Below, piece by piece: positions 19,557-28,049 of a stretch of DNA of 64,000 nucleotides (position 1 is the stretch's first letter; the number at the start of each line of letters is the position of its first letter). The position numbers and the translations under genes are program-made. A model generated the notes under the pieces. It ran no database searches and was not told the DNA's origin. It was given only the letters and a program-made list of their open reading frames with translations. Origin of the DNA: Candidatus Aalborgicola bjergmarkensis (GTDB lineage Bacteria; Pseudomonadota; Gammaproteobacteria; Burkholderiales; Burkholderiaceae_C); contig JADJFE010000006.1 of assembly GCA_016708725.1 (NCBI GenBank), positions 124,001 to 188,000 on the forward strand, in the 5' to 3' direction.

Positions 19557-21989
19557 ATGTTCCCCGCGCTTCTGGGCTTTGTTGTCGGCAGCGCGCTGCA
19601 ATTGCAGCAAACGCAACTCTGGGACTGGCCGATTTATGTGGCATTTGTGCTTCTAGCCCCCGTGGGATATGCGGGTACAGCTACCAAATACAGAGCAAGC
19701 CTCCAAGGCTCCCTGGTCATGTTCGGCATACTGGCGGGTGTTGGGTTTGGGTTTGGCCTGACCGGGTTGCGTGCCACACTGTACCTGCACGATACGCTGG
19801 AGCCTGGGCTTGAAGGGCGCGATGTGCTGGTCACCGGGGTGGTTGCGAATTTGCCACAACGCAACGAAGCCGGTGTGCGTTTTCGGCTGGCGCTGGAGTC
19901 GGCACAGCTTGACGAGCAGGAGTTGCATCTGCCTGCGCGGCTGGATGTGGCCTGGTACGGCGGCGCGTTCCCGGCGGAGTCGGCCAGCGCTCTTGCAACA
20001 CCCTTGCTGGAACTGAACCGCCTGCCCGCCGATGTGCGCGCCGGGGAGCGCTGGCGGCTGCGTGTGCGTCTGAAAGCCCCGCACGGCAGCCGCAACCCCC
20101 ACGGGTTCGATTACGAGTTGTGGCTGTGGGAGCAAGGCGTGCAAGCCACTGGCTACGTGCGCGCCGGTGCCAAGGACCCGCCGCCCGAGCGGTTGGGACA
20201 AACCTGGCGTTACCCGGTGGCGCTGGCCCGTCAGGTGGTGCGCGAACGGATTTTTTCACACCTTGGACAACATCAACCCGCTGGCATGCTGGCCGCCTTG
20301 GTCGTAGGCGATCAAAACGCCATTGACCGCGCAGACTGGGATGTGTTCCGCGCCACGGGTGTGGCGCATCTGGTGTCGATTTCCGGCTTGCATATCACCA
20401 TGTTTGCCTGGGGCGCGGCCGGGATGATTGGCTGGCTGTGGTGCCGCTCGGGTCGGCTGTGCCTGGCATTTCCGGCTCCCTTTGCGGCCTTGCTTGGTGG
20501 GTGTGCGTTGGCCTGTGCGTACGCCATTTTTTCCGGCTGGGGTGTGCCCGCGCAGCGCACCTGCCTGATGTTGGCAACGGTTGCGCTATTGCGTTTATCG
20601 GGCGCACGCTGGCCTTGGCCGCACATCTGGATGCTGGCCTGCGCCGTGGTTGTTGCCAGTGACCCATGGGCCTTGCTGCAAAGCGGTTTCTGGTTGAGCT
20701 TTGTGGCCGTCGGAATTTTATTTGCTACAGATTTCAAAGCGCACCCCGCACACTCCATAAGCGCAAGAGGCATTATTGGCAAAATTTTCTCCAACCTGCG
20801 CGAGCAATGGGTCATTACCATCTCCCTGGCACCGTTAAGCCTGCTGCTATTTGGCCAGATTTCCCTGGTTGGTCTGGTTGCCAATGCGCTGGCCATTCCC
20901 TGGATCACGTTGGTGGTGACGCCGCTGGCCATGCTGGGCGTATGCGCGGCGCCCTTGTGGGATATGGCAACTACTGCCATTGGCTGGTTATTGTTGTATT
21001 TGCAGTGGCTTGCCGCTTTGCCATGGGCTACGCTGACGCTGGCCATTCCTCCTCTGTGGGTGGCAGTGGTTGGCATGCTGGGTGGACTTGTGCTGGTCAT
21101 GCCCTGGCCATGGAGCGTGCGGGTGCTGGGCGTGCCGCTGCTGGTGCCGCTGGTGCTGTGGCGATCTCCTGTGCCGCCCGTGGGGCAGTTTGAATTGCTG
21201 GCAGCGGACATTGGCCAGGGTAATGCGGTACTGGTGCGCAGCGCCGGGCACGCACTGCTCTTTGACGCCGGGCCGCGCTACAGCCTGGAAAGTGACGCCG
21301 GGCACCGCGTGCTGGTTCCCTTATTGCAAGCCATGCATACCCGGCTGGACCGCGTTATCCTGAGCCACCGGGATACCGACCACGTGGGAGGTGCCGCAGC
21401 GGTTCTGGCCATGCACCAAGAAGCGCAGCTCCTGAGTTCGATGGAGCCGGAGCATCTGCTGCAGTCCCTGCGTCCGGCACAGCGTTGTCTTGCCGGACAA
21501 CATTGGGAATGGGATGGGGTGCAGTTTGACATACTGCACCCGCAACTGAGCGACTATGACTTGCGTGTCAGGCCCAAACCCAATGCCATGTCGTGCGTGC
21601 TGCGCATCAGCAACGGAAAGCAGACGGCCCTGCTGGTGGGCGACATCGAGCAAGCGCAGGAAGCCCGTCTGATCGCCAGCGCAGCACCCCTGAAAGCCGA
21701 CGTGCTGTTGGTGCCGCACCATGGCAGCAAAACATCGAGCAGTGCCGCTTTTCTGGATGCCGTGGCCCCACGACTGGCCATCGTGCAAGCCGCGTACCGC
21801 AACCGCTTCAGCCACCCGGCCAGTGTGGTGGTGCAGCGCTACCATGAGCGCAACATTGCCGTGTTCGATTCACCCCATTGCGGTGCTTTTACCTGGCAGT
21901 CGTGGCAGCCATGGCGCAGGGAAATAGCTGAAAATGAGGACTGCTTCAGGAAGCAGGCGCTGCGTTACTGGCACCATCGGGTTCCGTAG
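19557..21989 (+). CDS. comEC: ComEC/Rec2 DNA-uptake channel
   Basis: The 810-residue product is the inner-membrane channel that takes single-stranded DNA into the cell during natural transformation. It has an N-terminal membrane and DUF4131-like part (residues about 1-210), the Competence domain with AALVVGDQNAID and HLVSISGLHI (about 240-500) and a C-terminal metallo-beta-lactamase-like domain beginning LAADIGQGNAVLVRS with the metal motif LSHRDTDHVGG and VPHHGSKTSSS. Two dispersed repeats lie inside the coding sequence (19641-19684 and about 20720-20780) without breaking the frame. Length is normal. If functional, it supports natural transformation, though other com and pil genes are outside the window. 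Confidence 0.93.
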   Translation: MFPALLGFVVGSALQLQQTQLWDWPIYVAFVLLAPVGYAGTATKYRASLQGSLVMFGILAGVGFGFGLTGLRATLYLHDTLEPGLEGRDVLVTGVVANLPQRNEAGVRFRLALESAQLDEQELHLPARLDVAWYGGAFPAESASALATPLLELNRLPADVRAGERWRLRVRLKAPHGSRNPHGFDYELWLWEQGVQATGYVRAGAKDPPPERLGQTWRYPVALARQVVRERIFSHLGQHQPAGMLAALVVGDQNAIDRADWDVFRATGVAHLVSISGLHITMFAWGAAGMIGWLWCRSGRLCLAFPAPFAALLGGCALACAYAIFSGWGVPAQRTCLMLATVALLRLSGARWPWPHIWMLACAVVVASDPWALLQSGFWLSFVAVGILFATDFKAHPAHSISARGIIGKIFSNLREQWVITISLAPLSLLLFGQISLVGLVANALAIPWITLVVTPLAMLGVCAAPLWDMATTAIGWLLLYLQWLAALPWATLTLAIPPLWVAVVGMLGGLVLVMPWPWSVRVLGVPLLVPLVLWRSPVPPVGQFELLAADIGQGNAVLVRSAGHALLFDAGPRYSLESDAGHRVLVPLLQAMHTRLDRVILSHRDTDHVGGAAAVLAMHQEAQLLSSMEPEHLLQSLRPAQRCLAGQHWEWDGVQFDILHPQLSDYDLRVRPKPNAMSCVLRISNGKQTALLVGDIEQAQEARLIASAAPLKADVLLVPHHGSKTSSSAAFLDAVAPRLAIVQAAYRNRFSHPASVVVQRYHERNIAVFDSPHCGAFTWQSWQPWRREIAENEDCFRKQALRYWHHRVP
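19641..19684 (-). repeat. dispersed ATAGCTG repeat inside comEC
   Basis: Read on the minus strand the unit is TAGCTGTACCCGCAT, then ATCCCACGGGGGCT, then GAAGC. It is almost identical over about 35 bases to the unit at 32111-32145. It is read through in frame by comEC, giving the LLAPVGYAGTATKY segment in the N-terminal membrane part. Confidence 0.82.
20720..20780 (+). repeat. degenerate dispersed repeat inside comEC
   Basis: The segment starts TTTGCTACAGATTTC, continues ACCCCGCACACTCC and ends AAGAGGCATTATTGGC. The layout follows the unit at 32095-32155 (TTGCTATATTATC, ACCCGCACATCC, GGAGGCTTATTTGA) but identity is weaker. It encodes the ATDFKAHPAHSISARG loop between membrane segments of ComEC. 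Confidence 0.5.
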
Positions 21990-22016
21990 CCTCAGCGGCT
22001 TTGCAGCTTCGCAGTA

Positions 22017-22088
22017 TTAGTGCAATTCGCTGAAAGCTTCAAGCTTTTCAGCCAATACCCAGACATCGGTGTCGATCACAACCCCCAT
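22017..22088 (-). pseudogene. truncated PIN-domain (VapC-like) toxin, first 23 codons
   Basis: The minus strand encodes MGVVIDTDVWVLAEKLEAF and then stops at codon 24. This opening (hydrophobic strand, then the catalytic Asp in IDT) is the standard start of PIN-domain ribonuclease toxins, which are normally about 130 residues. The ATG overlaps the end of the Phd-like antitoxin gene, the usual coupling in such pairs. The rest of the toxin is missing: comEC ends at 21989 just beyond, so it was lost by deletion. Confidence 0.75.
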
Positions 22089-22357
22089 GGATCATCCCTG
22101 GTGGTAAGGCTTGCCCGCACTGCGCCCAAGTCCTCTGCCATGACCAGCCGCTCTGAAGCACTGAGCTGCGGCCCTTTGGCCAACATGGCATCCAGGCGGT
22201 CTATGGGAAAACCATCCGTTGTGCCTGCGGGCAGCACCCTGGCGACAATCATTTTTCCACGCTGTATGTCCAGCGTTTTCCCTTGGTATTGCACCTGATT
22301 CAGAAAATTTGACAAACCACGTGCAAACTCAGTCACTGTGAGTGCGATGACGCTCAT
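22076..22357 (-). CDS. Phd/YefM-like antitoxin
   Basis: A 93-residue protein beginning MSVIALTVTEFARGLSNFLNQV, the fold and pattern of Phd/YefM antitoxins that bind DNA and neutralise a toxin. The frame opens four codons further up, but the ATG at 22357 has GGAG 6 bases ahead and is chosen. The C-terminal part (ASERLVMAEDLGAVRASL) is the probable toxin-binding region. The partner toxin survives only as a 23-codon fragment, so this antitoxin is orphaned. It is divergent from the AbrB-type gene at 22414 with a short AT-rich 56-base spacer that probably holds both promoters and an operator. Confidence 0.75.
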   Translation of the reverse strand: MSVIALTVTEFARGLSNFLNQVQYQGKTLDIQRGKMIVARVLPAGTTDGFPIDRLDAMLAKGPQLSASERLVMAEDLGAVRASLTTRDDPWGL

Positions 22358-22413
22358 AAGCCACTCCAAAAATATGATAATCAGTTTCTTAGCGTTTTAT
22401 AAAAGACTTTCGT

Positions 22414-22662
22414 ATGACAAGTATTGCAATTTCGCCAAAGTTTCAAATTGTTATCCCGAAAGCCATTCGCGCGGTTCTCAATCTGCGTCCAGGTCAGCGC
22501 GTGGAAGTCAAGCTTGATGCGTCCGGGCGTGTATTTCTGGAGCCTGAATTAGACATGCGTTCAGCCCGAGGTTTTCTGGAACCCATCCCTGGCGTGGACG
22601 TGACCGATGTACCCAATGATCCTGAAAGCCCGGTTGGAGAGAATGGAAAAATTGGAAAATAA
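22414..22662 (+). CDS. AbrB/MazE-type antitoxin (VapB-like)
   Basis: An 82-residue protein with an N-terminal swapped-hairpin AbrB domain: ISPKFQIVIPKAIRAVLNL then RPGQRVEVKLDASGRVFLEP. The tail (RSARGFLEPIPGVDVTDVP) resembles the toxin-binding tail of VapB antitoxins. No toxin gene follows; the next frame begins inside its 3' end and encodes a response regulator. It is therefore an orphan antitoxin or a small transcription factor. The spacer ahead contains an AT-rich TTTTATAAAAG stretch likely to be promoter. Confidence 0.8.
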   Translation: MTSIAISPKFQIVIPKAIRAVLNLRPGQRVEVKLDASGRVFLEPELDMRSARGFLEPIPGVDVTDVPNDPESPVGENGKIGK

Positions 22663-24853
22663 AGGCGAAATCCTGGCCGTGGACGATGTGCCTGCATCGC
22701 TTAGTTTTTTGCATGAAATACTGAGCCAGCAAGGTTACTCGGTCCGAACCGCGCCCAATGGTGAGCTGGCGCTATGGACGGCTGCCCATCGGCCACCGGA
22801 CCTGATTCTGCTGGATGTGCGCATGCCCGGCATGGATGGTTTTGAGGTCTGCCGTCGGCTCAAGGCCGATCCTGCCACCGCCGCGATTCCGCTTATTTTC
22901 TTGTCCGCAGACGCTGACATTGCCGAAAAGGTGCGAGGGTTTCGCGCGGGGGCCGTGGATTACGTTGGCAAACCGTTTGCAAGCGAAGAGGTGCTGCAGC
23001 GCGTCGCCACCCATTTGTTGCTGGCGCGCGTCACCAAAGAACTGAAAGCGGAAAAGCAGTTGCTCGAAGAGCGGGTTTTGCAGCGCACCGAACAACTGGC
23101 CCATACTGCACGCACCCTGCAAGCAGAAGTCGCTGCCAGAATCGAAGTCGAAGCCAAGCTACGGGTTTCCGCCAGCGCATTCGAGGCCAGCTTAGCCGCG
23201 ATGTTGATCGTCGATTGTGACTGGAACATCGTTGCCGCCAACCCGGCTTTTGTCGCCCAATCGGGCTATGCATTGGCCGAGTGTCTGGGAAAGAGTGCGC
23301 ACATCTTCCGCTCCGACCGGCACGATACGGCTTTTTTCGACAACCTGTTGCGCGTGGTGCAAACCGAGGGCAAGTGGACGGGAGAGGTCTGGAGCAGAAA
23401 CAAGGATGGCAACGTGTTTCCGACTTTGCAAAGCATCTCCAGCGTCACCAGTGGCGATGGCAATAGCGATGGCGACGGCAAACCGATTCGCTACGTGTGC
23501 GTGATGCTGGATCTGTCCGAAGCCAAGGATGCGCAGACGCTGATCAATTTTCTGACACGGCACGATGCCCTGACCGGCCTGCCCAACCGGGTGTTGGTAC
23601 AAGATCGTTTTTCACAACTGGTTAGCAGCATGGACCATGAGGCCGAATCTCTGGCCGTTTTGTGTGTCAACCTGGATCGGTTTCGGTTTATCAACGATTT
23701 TCATGGCCGCTCCTGCGGGGATAACGTTTTGCACTGGATGGCATCTTGCCTGACATTGAATTTGCCAAGCACCGATTCGGTATTTCGGGAAAGCAGTGAC
23801 GAATTCATCATTGTGCACCGTGCACTCGGCAATTCCACCGATTCTCTGGGACTGAGTAGCTTCGTCCAGTCTTTGCAAGAGATATTGACGACTACTGTGG
23901 AGATCGATGACGCAATCATTGATGTGTCGGTGAGCCTTGGTATCGCCGCCTACCCCCTGGACGGTTTATCGTTTGAAGACCTGAGCAATAACGCACGTAT
24001 TGCCATGATGCGGGCCAAAAACCACGGGGGTGCAAGCTATGCGTTCTTTTCCGAAAAACTGGACCAGACCGGACGCGTGCGTTTTGATCTCGCACAGCGC
24101 TTGCGCCATGCACTGGCGAGGAACGAGTTCGAGGTTTTCTATCAGCCACAGGTGCACGCCAACTCCAGGAAAATCATTTCCGCCGAGGCGTTGCTGCGCT
24201 GGAACTCGCCGGGTCTGGGCATGGTCTCGCCGGCTCTTTTCATTCCGGTGGCCGAGGAAAGCGGTCGGATTGTTGAAATTGGCACCTGGGTATTGCAGTC
24301 CGTATGTATGCAAATTGCACGCTGGCATGCCCAGGGGCATGGATACGTGAAAGTGGCGGTCAACCTCTCGGGGGTTCAGTTCCTACGCCAGGATCTGGTA
24401 CAAACCGTCACACACGCCTTGCTCGCCAGCCAGATTCCGCCTGCGTATCTTGAATTGGAAATCACCGAAAGCGCCATCATCGAGGACGTGCAACGCGCCA
24501 TTGAAACCATGCATGCGCTCAAGACACTTGGCGTTACCATCTCCCTGGATGATTTTGGCACCGGGTACTCCAGCTTGAGTTATTTGAAAAGATTTCCCAT
24601 TGACTACCTGAAAATCGACCAGTCGTTTGTGCGCGACTTGCTCGTCGAACCCGATGCCAAAGCGATTGTTCTGGCCATTATTGGATTAGCCCATTTGATG
24701 CGGCTCGAAGTCGTGGCCGAAGGGGTTGAAGAGGAGGCCCAGGGGCAGTTTCTGGCCGCCAATGGCTGCGATGTATTGCAAGGCTATCTGTTTGGCAAGC
24801 CGGTCAATGCAGAGAGTTTTCTTCATCGGTTAATTACTGAATCTAATAATTGA
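22643..24853 (+). CDS. REC-PAS-GGDEF-EAL cyclic-di-GMP phosphodiesterase
   Basis: Domains in order: receiver (about 8-120, LLDVRMPGMDGFEV with phosphoacceptor Asp), a coiled linker, PAS (about 175-295), a GGDEF-like domain whose signature is SSDEF instead of GGDEF, and EAL. The EAL domain keeps catalytic residues: AEALLRW, NLSG, ELEITES, DDFGTGYSS, LKIDQSFV, AEGVE, QGYLFGKP. It should therefore hydrolyse c-di-GMP, with the GGDEF part inactive or regulatory. Start is uncertain: ATG 22643 has GGAGAG just ahead and is used here; in-frame ATGs exist at 22616 and 22607. The 3' end overlaps the next gene. Confidence 0.92.
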   Translation: MEKLENKGEILAVDDVPASLSFLHEILSQQGYSVRTAPNGELALWTAAHRPPDLILLDVRMPGMDGFEVCRRLKADPATAAIPLIFLSADADIAEKVRGFRAGAVDYVGKPFASEEVLQRVATHLLLARVTKELKAEKQLLEERVLQRTEQLAHTARTLQAEVAARIEVEAKLRVSASAFEASLAAMLIVDCDWNIVAANPAFVAQSGYALAECLGKSAHIFRSDRHDTAFFDNLLRVVQTEGKWTGEVWSRNKDGNVFPTLQSISSVTSGDGNSDGDGKPIRYVCVMLDLSEAKDAQTLINFLTRHDALTGLPNRVLVQDRFSQLVSSMDHEAESLAVLCVNLDRFRFINDFHGRSCGDNVLHWMASCLTLNLPSTDSVFRESSDEFIIVHRALGNSTDSLGLSSFVQSLQEILTTTVEIDDAIIDVSVSLGIAAYPLDGLSFEDLSNNARIAMMRAKNHGGASYAFFSEKLDQTGRVRFDLAQRLRHALARNEFEVFYQPQVHANSRKIISAEALLRWNSPGLGMVSPALFIPVAEESGRIVEIGTWVLQSVCMQIARWHAQGHGYVKVAVNLSGVQFLRQDLVQTVTHALLASQIPPAYLELEITESAIIEDVQRAIETMHALKTLGVTISLDDFGTGYSSLSYLKRFPIDYLKIDQSFVRDLLVEPDAKAIVLAIIGLAHLMRLEVVAEGVEEEAQGQFLAANGCDVLQGYLFGKPVNAESFLHRLITESNN

Positions 24854-27441
24854 AAATGGTTTTATCTTCCAAAGCGCCACCGCCACCGCATCCTGCGCAA
24901 ACCACTCTGGGTGACATTCTGGTTGTGGATGACTCCCACGCCTCGCGCCAGGCACTGGTAACTCTGCTGGGAAATGCCGGCTACAGCGTGCGCGAAGCAC
25001 CCAATGGGGAATTGGCCCTGTGGTCCATGGCCCGGCGCGTACCCGATCTGATCATGCTGGATGTGCGTATGCCCGGAATGAGCGGTTTTGACGTGTGCCG
25101 CAGCATTCGGCAGCAAACCAATACGGCGACGGTGCCGGTGCCGGTGATTTTCATCACCGACGTAGCCGACATGGACGACACGCTCGAAGGCTTTGATGCT
25201 GGTGGCACCGACTTCATCAGCAAACCCATCTCCGACGTTGAAACACTGGCGCGCGTGCGCACGCACATCACCATGGCGCAAGCGGCTAAGCAACTGCTTG
25301 CACAGCACAGTACTGCAAGCGATGTGCAACAGCAGGCCCAGCCAACAACCGCAGTCGAAGACAATACCCGTCCTGCGGAAATCCTGGTAGTCGAGGACAC
25401 GCCCATTTCGCTCCTGCTGCTGGGTACCATTCTCAGGATGGCCGGGTATGTCGTGCGCGAAGCCACCAATGGCGAGCTGGCGCTCTGGAGTGCCACCAAG
25501 CGGACACCCGATTTGATCTTGCTGGATATTCGCATGCCAGGCATGAACGGTTTTGATGTCTGCCGTTGCCTCAAGTTTGACCCGGCCACCGCCCATGTTC
25601 CCGTCATCTTCATCTCCGCGCTGACCGAAGCGCAGGACAAGGCAGCAGGATTTGCCGTGGGAGCGGTTGATTTCATTGCCAAGCCGTTTGATGGCAAGGA
25701 AGTGCTGGCCCGGGTACAGGCACATTTGCGTCTGGCGCGCGCCAGTACTCCTGCAAAGAGCACCCTGCCCCCCCCCGCCACGCAAAACAAGGGCAAAGAC
25801 GTCAAACCACAGACCACCGAATTCGATAGGGCGTTCGCTGCAAGTGTCAATGCCATTGCGTTGACCGATGCCAAAGGTACCATTCTGGCGCTTAACCCGG
25901 CGTTCTCTCAACTGACGGGCTACCCAGTCGAAGAAGTGCGCAGCACGCCGTTGATGGACTTGCTGGCGCGGCATGCCAAGTCCCCGCTGGCAAACACCTG
26001 GCCCGATCTGCGCAAACAAGGCTCGTGGAGTACGCAGGCGCGCTTGCTCAAACGCGACCAAAGCTACATTGTTTGCCAGGTTTCGATGTCAGCGCTGCAG
26101 GACTTTGATGGACACACCGCACCTTGTGTTGTCGTACTACAGGATATTTCGCTTAAACCCCCCAAGGAAAGTCTGGTTGATTTCCTGGCACACTTCGACC
26201 CGCACACCGGTCTACCCAATCGCGCGCTGGCGCAGTCGCGGTTTTCCACCATGAAAATCGCCGCACAGGCCCAGGGAGACAGAATTGTTGTTTGCGTCAT
26301 TCGTTTTACATTGCCGCCGGGTACATTGGCCATCAGTGATCTCTCTCGGAAAATCGCTGCACGGTTGACACCTTTGCTGGACGCGGCGGACACCTTGTAC
26401 CGGGAAGATCAACAACATTTTGTGCTGCTTCATACACAATCTGGTGAGTCAAGTGACGATTTTGAACGGGCAGTGCGCGTCGCTAACCAGATCAATACCG
26501 ATACACACTGGCCAGAAAAACCGCCAGGTCTGCACGCATCCATCGGACTGGCCTTTTCTCCGCAGGATGGCGACACCTTGGCGGCTCTGATAGAAGCAGG
26601 CAAAATTTCCATTGAGTACGCAGCACCCGGAAGCTCCATCATTGGGACATCGGCTTTGCAGTACCCCGATTTTGACATCGAGTGTGCCCTGCGCAGCGCA
26701 CTGCTCAACCACGAGTTCAAACTGCTCTATCAACCGCTGTTTGCGCTTCAAGATGGACCTTTGCAATCCCGGATCGTCGGCGCCGAGGCATTGCTGCGCT
26801 GGAAGGTGCCGAACCTGGGCTACATTCCCCTGGAGCGCTTACTGCGCGTGGCCGAGGAAACGGGCGAAATTGTTGCGATTGGTGCCTGGGTCATTCGCAG
26901 CGTTTGTGCGCAAGTCAAACTGTGGGAGCCACGGTTGAAGAACGGCTTCAAGGTCGCCATCAATATCTCGTCATTGCAATTCTGGCAGGATGGGTTGTTT
27001 ACCACCATCGAAGAGGCTCTGCGTGACAGCGGCATCGCACCCACGCGCCTGGAATTCGATATCACCGAGGACACCATTCTGGAAGACGAGACACAGGCAA
27101 CCGCCATCCTGCGTCGTCTGAAAATGTTGGGTGTTTCACTGGCTTTGGATGGCTTTAACCCGCACCGCACCGACCCGGACCTCTTGCAGAGTCTGCCCCT
27201 GGATTGTCTGAAGGTGGACCAGCAAAAAATTGGCACCATGGATGCGGACCCCAACCATGCCGGGTTGCTCAAATCCATTGTCGAACTTGCACATACCCTG
27301 CAACTCCAAGCCGTTGCCAAAGGCATAGAACGCCCTGAAGAACTGCAGCAGATCAAGGATTGTCACTTTGACCTCGCCCAAGGCTTCCTGACGGCGCGAC
27401 CGATTGCTGCGGATGCATTTTCCCCCAGGCACCTGTGCTGA
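24850..27441 (+). CDS. REC-REC-PAS-GGDEF-EAL protein with degenerate output domains
   Basis: About 860 residues: two receiver domains (about 18-135 and 178-290, each with the LLDIRMPG-type Asp motif), a PAS domain (about 320-430), a GGDEF-like domain lacking the signature (DQQHF at its place) and an EAL-like domain. The EAL part keeps AEALLRW and FDITEDTI but has DGFNPH where DDFGTG is needed and KGIE where AEGVE is usual, so it is probably catalytically dead and may bind c-di-GMP or a partner. The start is TTG 24850, overlapping the previous stop, or ATG 24856. The tight overlap with the active EAL gene suggests the two work together. Confidence 0.88.
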   Translation: MKMVLSSKAPPPPHPAQTTLGDILVVDDSHASRQALVTLLGNAGYSVREAPNGELALWSMARRVPDLIMLDVRMPGMSGFDVCRSIRQQTNTATVPVPVIFITDVADMDDTLEGFDAGGTDFISKPISDVETLARVRTHITMAQAAKQLLAQHSTASDVQQQAQPTTAVEDNTRPAEILVVEDTPISLLLLGTILRMAGYVVREATNGELALWSATKRTPDLILLDIRMPGMNGFDVCRCLKFDPATAHVPVIFISALTEAQDKAAGFAVGAVDFIAKPFDGKEVLARVQAHLRLARASTPAKSTLPPPATQNKGKDVKPQTTEFDRAFAASVNAIALTDAKGTILALNPAFSQLTGYPVEEVRSTPLMDLLARHAKSPLANTWPDLRKQGSWSTQARLLKRDQSYIVCQVSMSALQDFDGHTAPCVVVLQDISLKPPKESLVDFLAHFDPHTGLPNRALAQSRFSTMKIAAQAQGDRIVVCVIRFTLPPGTLAISDLSRKIAARLTPLLDAADTLYREDQQHFVLLHTQSGESSDDFERAVRVANQINTDTHWPEKPPGLHASIGLAFSPQDGDTLAALIEAGKISIEYAAPGSSIIGTSALQYPDFDIECALRSALLNHEFKLLYQPLFALQDGPLQSRIVGAEALLRWKVPNLGYIPLERLLRVAEETGEIVAIGAWVIRSVCAQVKLWEPRLKNGFKVAINISSLQFWQDGLFTTIEEALRDSGIAPTRLEFDITEDTILEDETQATAILRRLKMLGVSLALDGFNPHRTDPDLLQSLPLDCLKVDQQKIGTMDADPNHAGLLKSIVELAHTLQLQAVAKGIERPEELQQIKDCHFDLAQGFLTARPIAADAFSPRHLC

Positions 27442-28028
27442 CACACCCCACGCACCCCGGAGCCATCCAGACTACCACCATGACCATGGAAGCCTTTTCG
27501 TTCAAATCACGTGATATTGAAAGCAAGGCCATCAACGTGGTGCAGGGGGCTTGGGCGGTTGAACGTGAGCGGGTACTGCGCACCATTCTGGGGTCATGTG
27601 TTTCGGTGTGTCTTTATGATCCCGTCGCCAGGATCGGCGGTATGAACCACTATGTCTTTGCCCCCGGAACGGCCCAGACCTATGCAGCCGCCAGCGGAAG
27701 GACAACCATGCATGGCGATATTTGTATGGAAGGCTTGCTCAACGCCTTGCTTGCCAAAGGCGCCGTCAAGTCACGCTTGCGCGCCAAGGCATTCGGGGCC
27801 GGAGCCATGTTTGCCACAAAGGCTGGTGACATGGCTCCAGGCAAGCGCAACAGCAGTTTTGCCAAATACTGGCTGGAACAAGAAGGCATTGTGCTGGAAC
27901 TCACCGATTTTCATGGTGCCTACGCACGCAAGCTGATGTTTCATCCGGGTACCGGACAACATTTGTGTCAACGCGTCCCCACGCCATTTCTGCCCAACGA
28001 CCCGGCAGTAATTGCCATGCATAAATAG
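27435..28028 (+). CDS. cheD: chemoreceptor glutamine deamidase CheD
   Basis: CheD deamidates specific glutamines of chemoreceptors and adjusts their signalling. The product has the catalytic-Cys motif LGSCVSVCLYDP, the GGMNHYVFA His motif and the downstream FGAGAMF stretch. Start may be GTG 27435, overlapping the previous gene's stop, or ATG 27480; from GTG the length is 197 residues, slightly long for the family. No cheA, cheW, cheB, cheR or receptor gene is in the window. Its position between EAL proteins and a hybrid kinase suggests a role linking chemotaxis with c-di-GMP signalling. Confidence 0.9.
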   Translation: MLTHPTHPGAIQTTTMTMEAFSFKSRDIESKAINVVQGAWAVERERVLRTILGSCVSVCLYDPVARIGGMNHYVFAPGTAQTYAAASGRTTMHGDICMEGLLNALLAKGAVKSRLRAKAFGAGAMFATKAGDMAPGKRNSSFAKYWLEQEGIVLELTDFHGAYARKLMFHPGTGQHLCQRVPTPFLPNDPAVIAMHK

Positions 28029-28049
28029 TGTAAGAAGTGAGAGGAAACC

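Noticed and set aside
21901..21960. A further ATAGCTG unit at the comEC end
   Set aside because: AATAGCTG is present but the rest does not follow the repeat plan.
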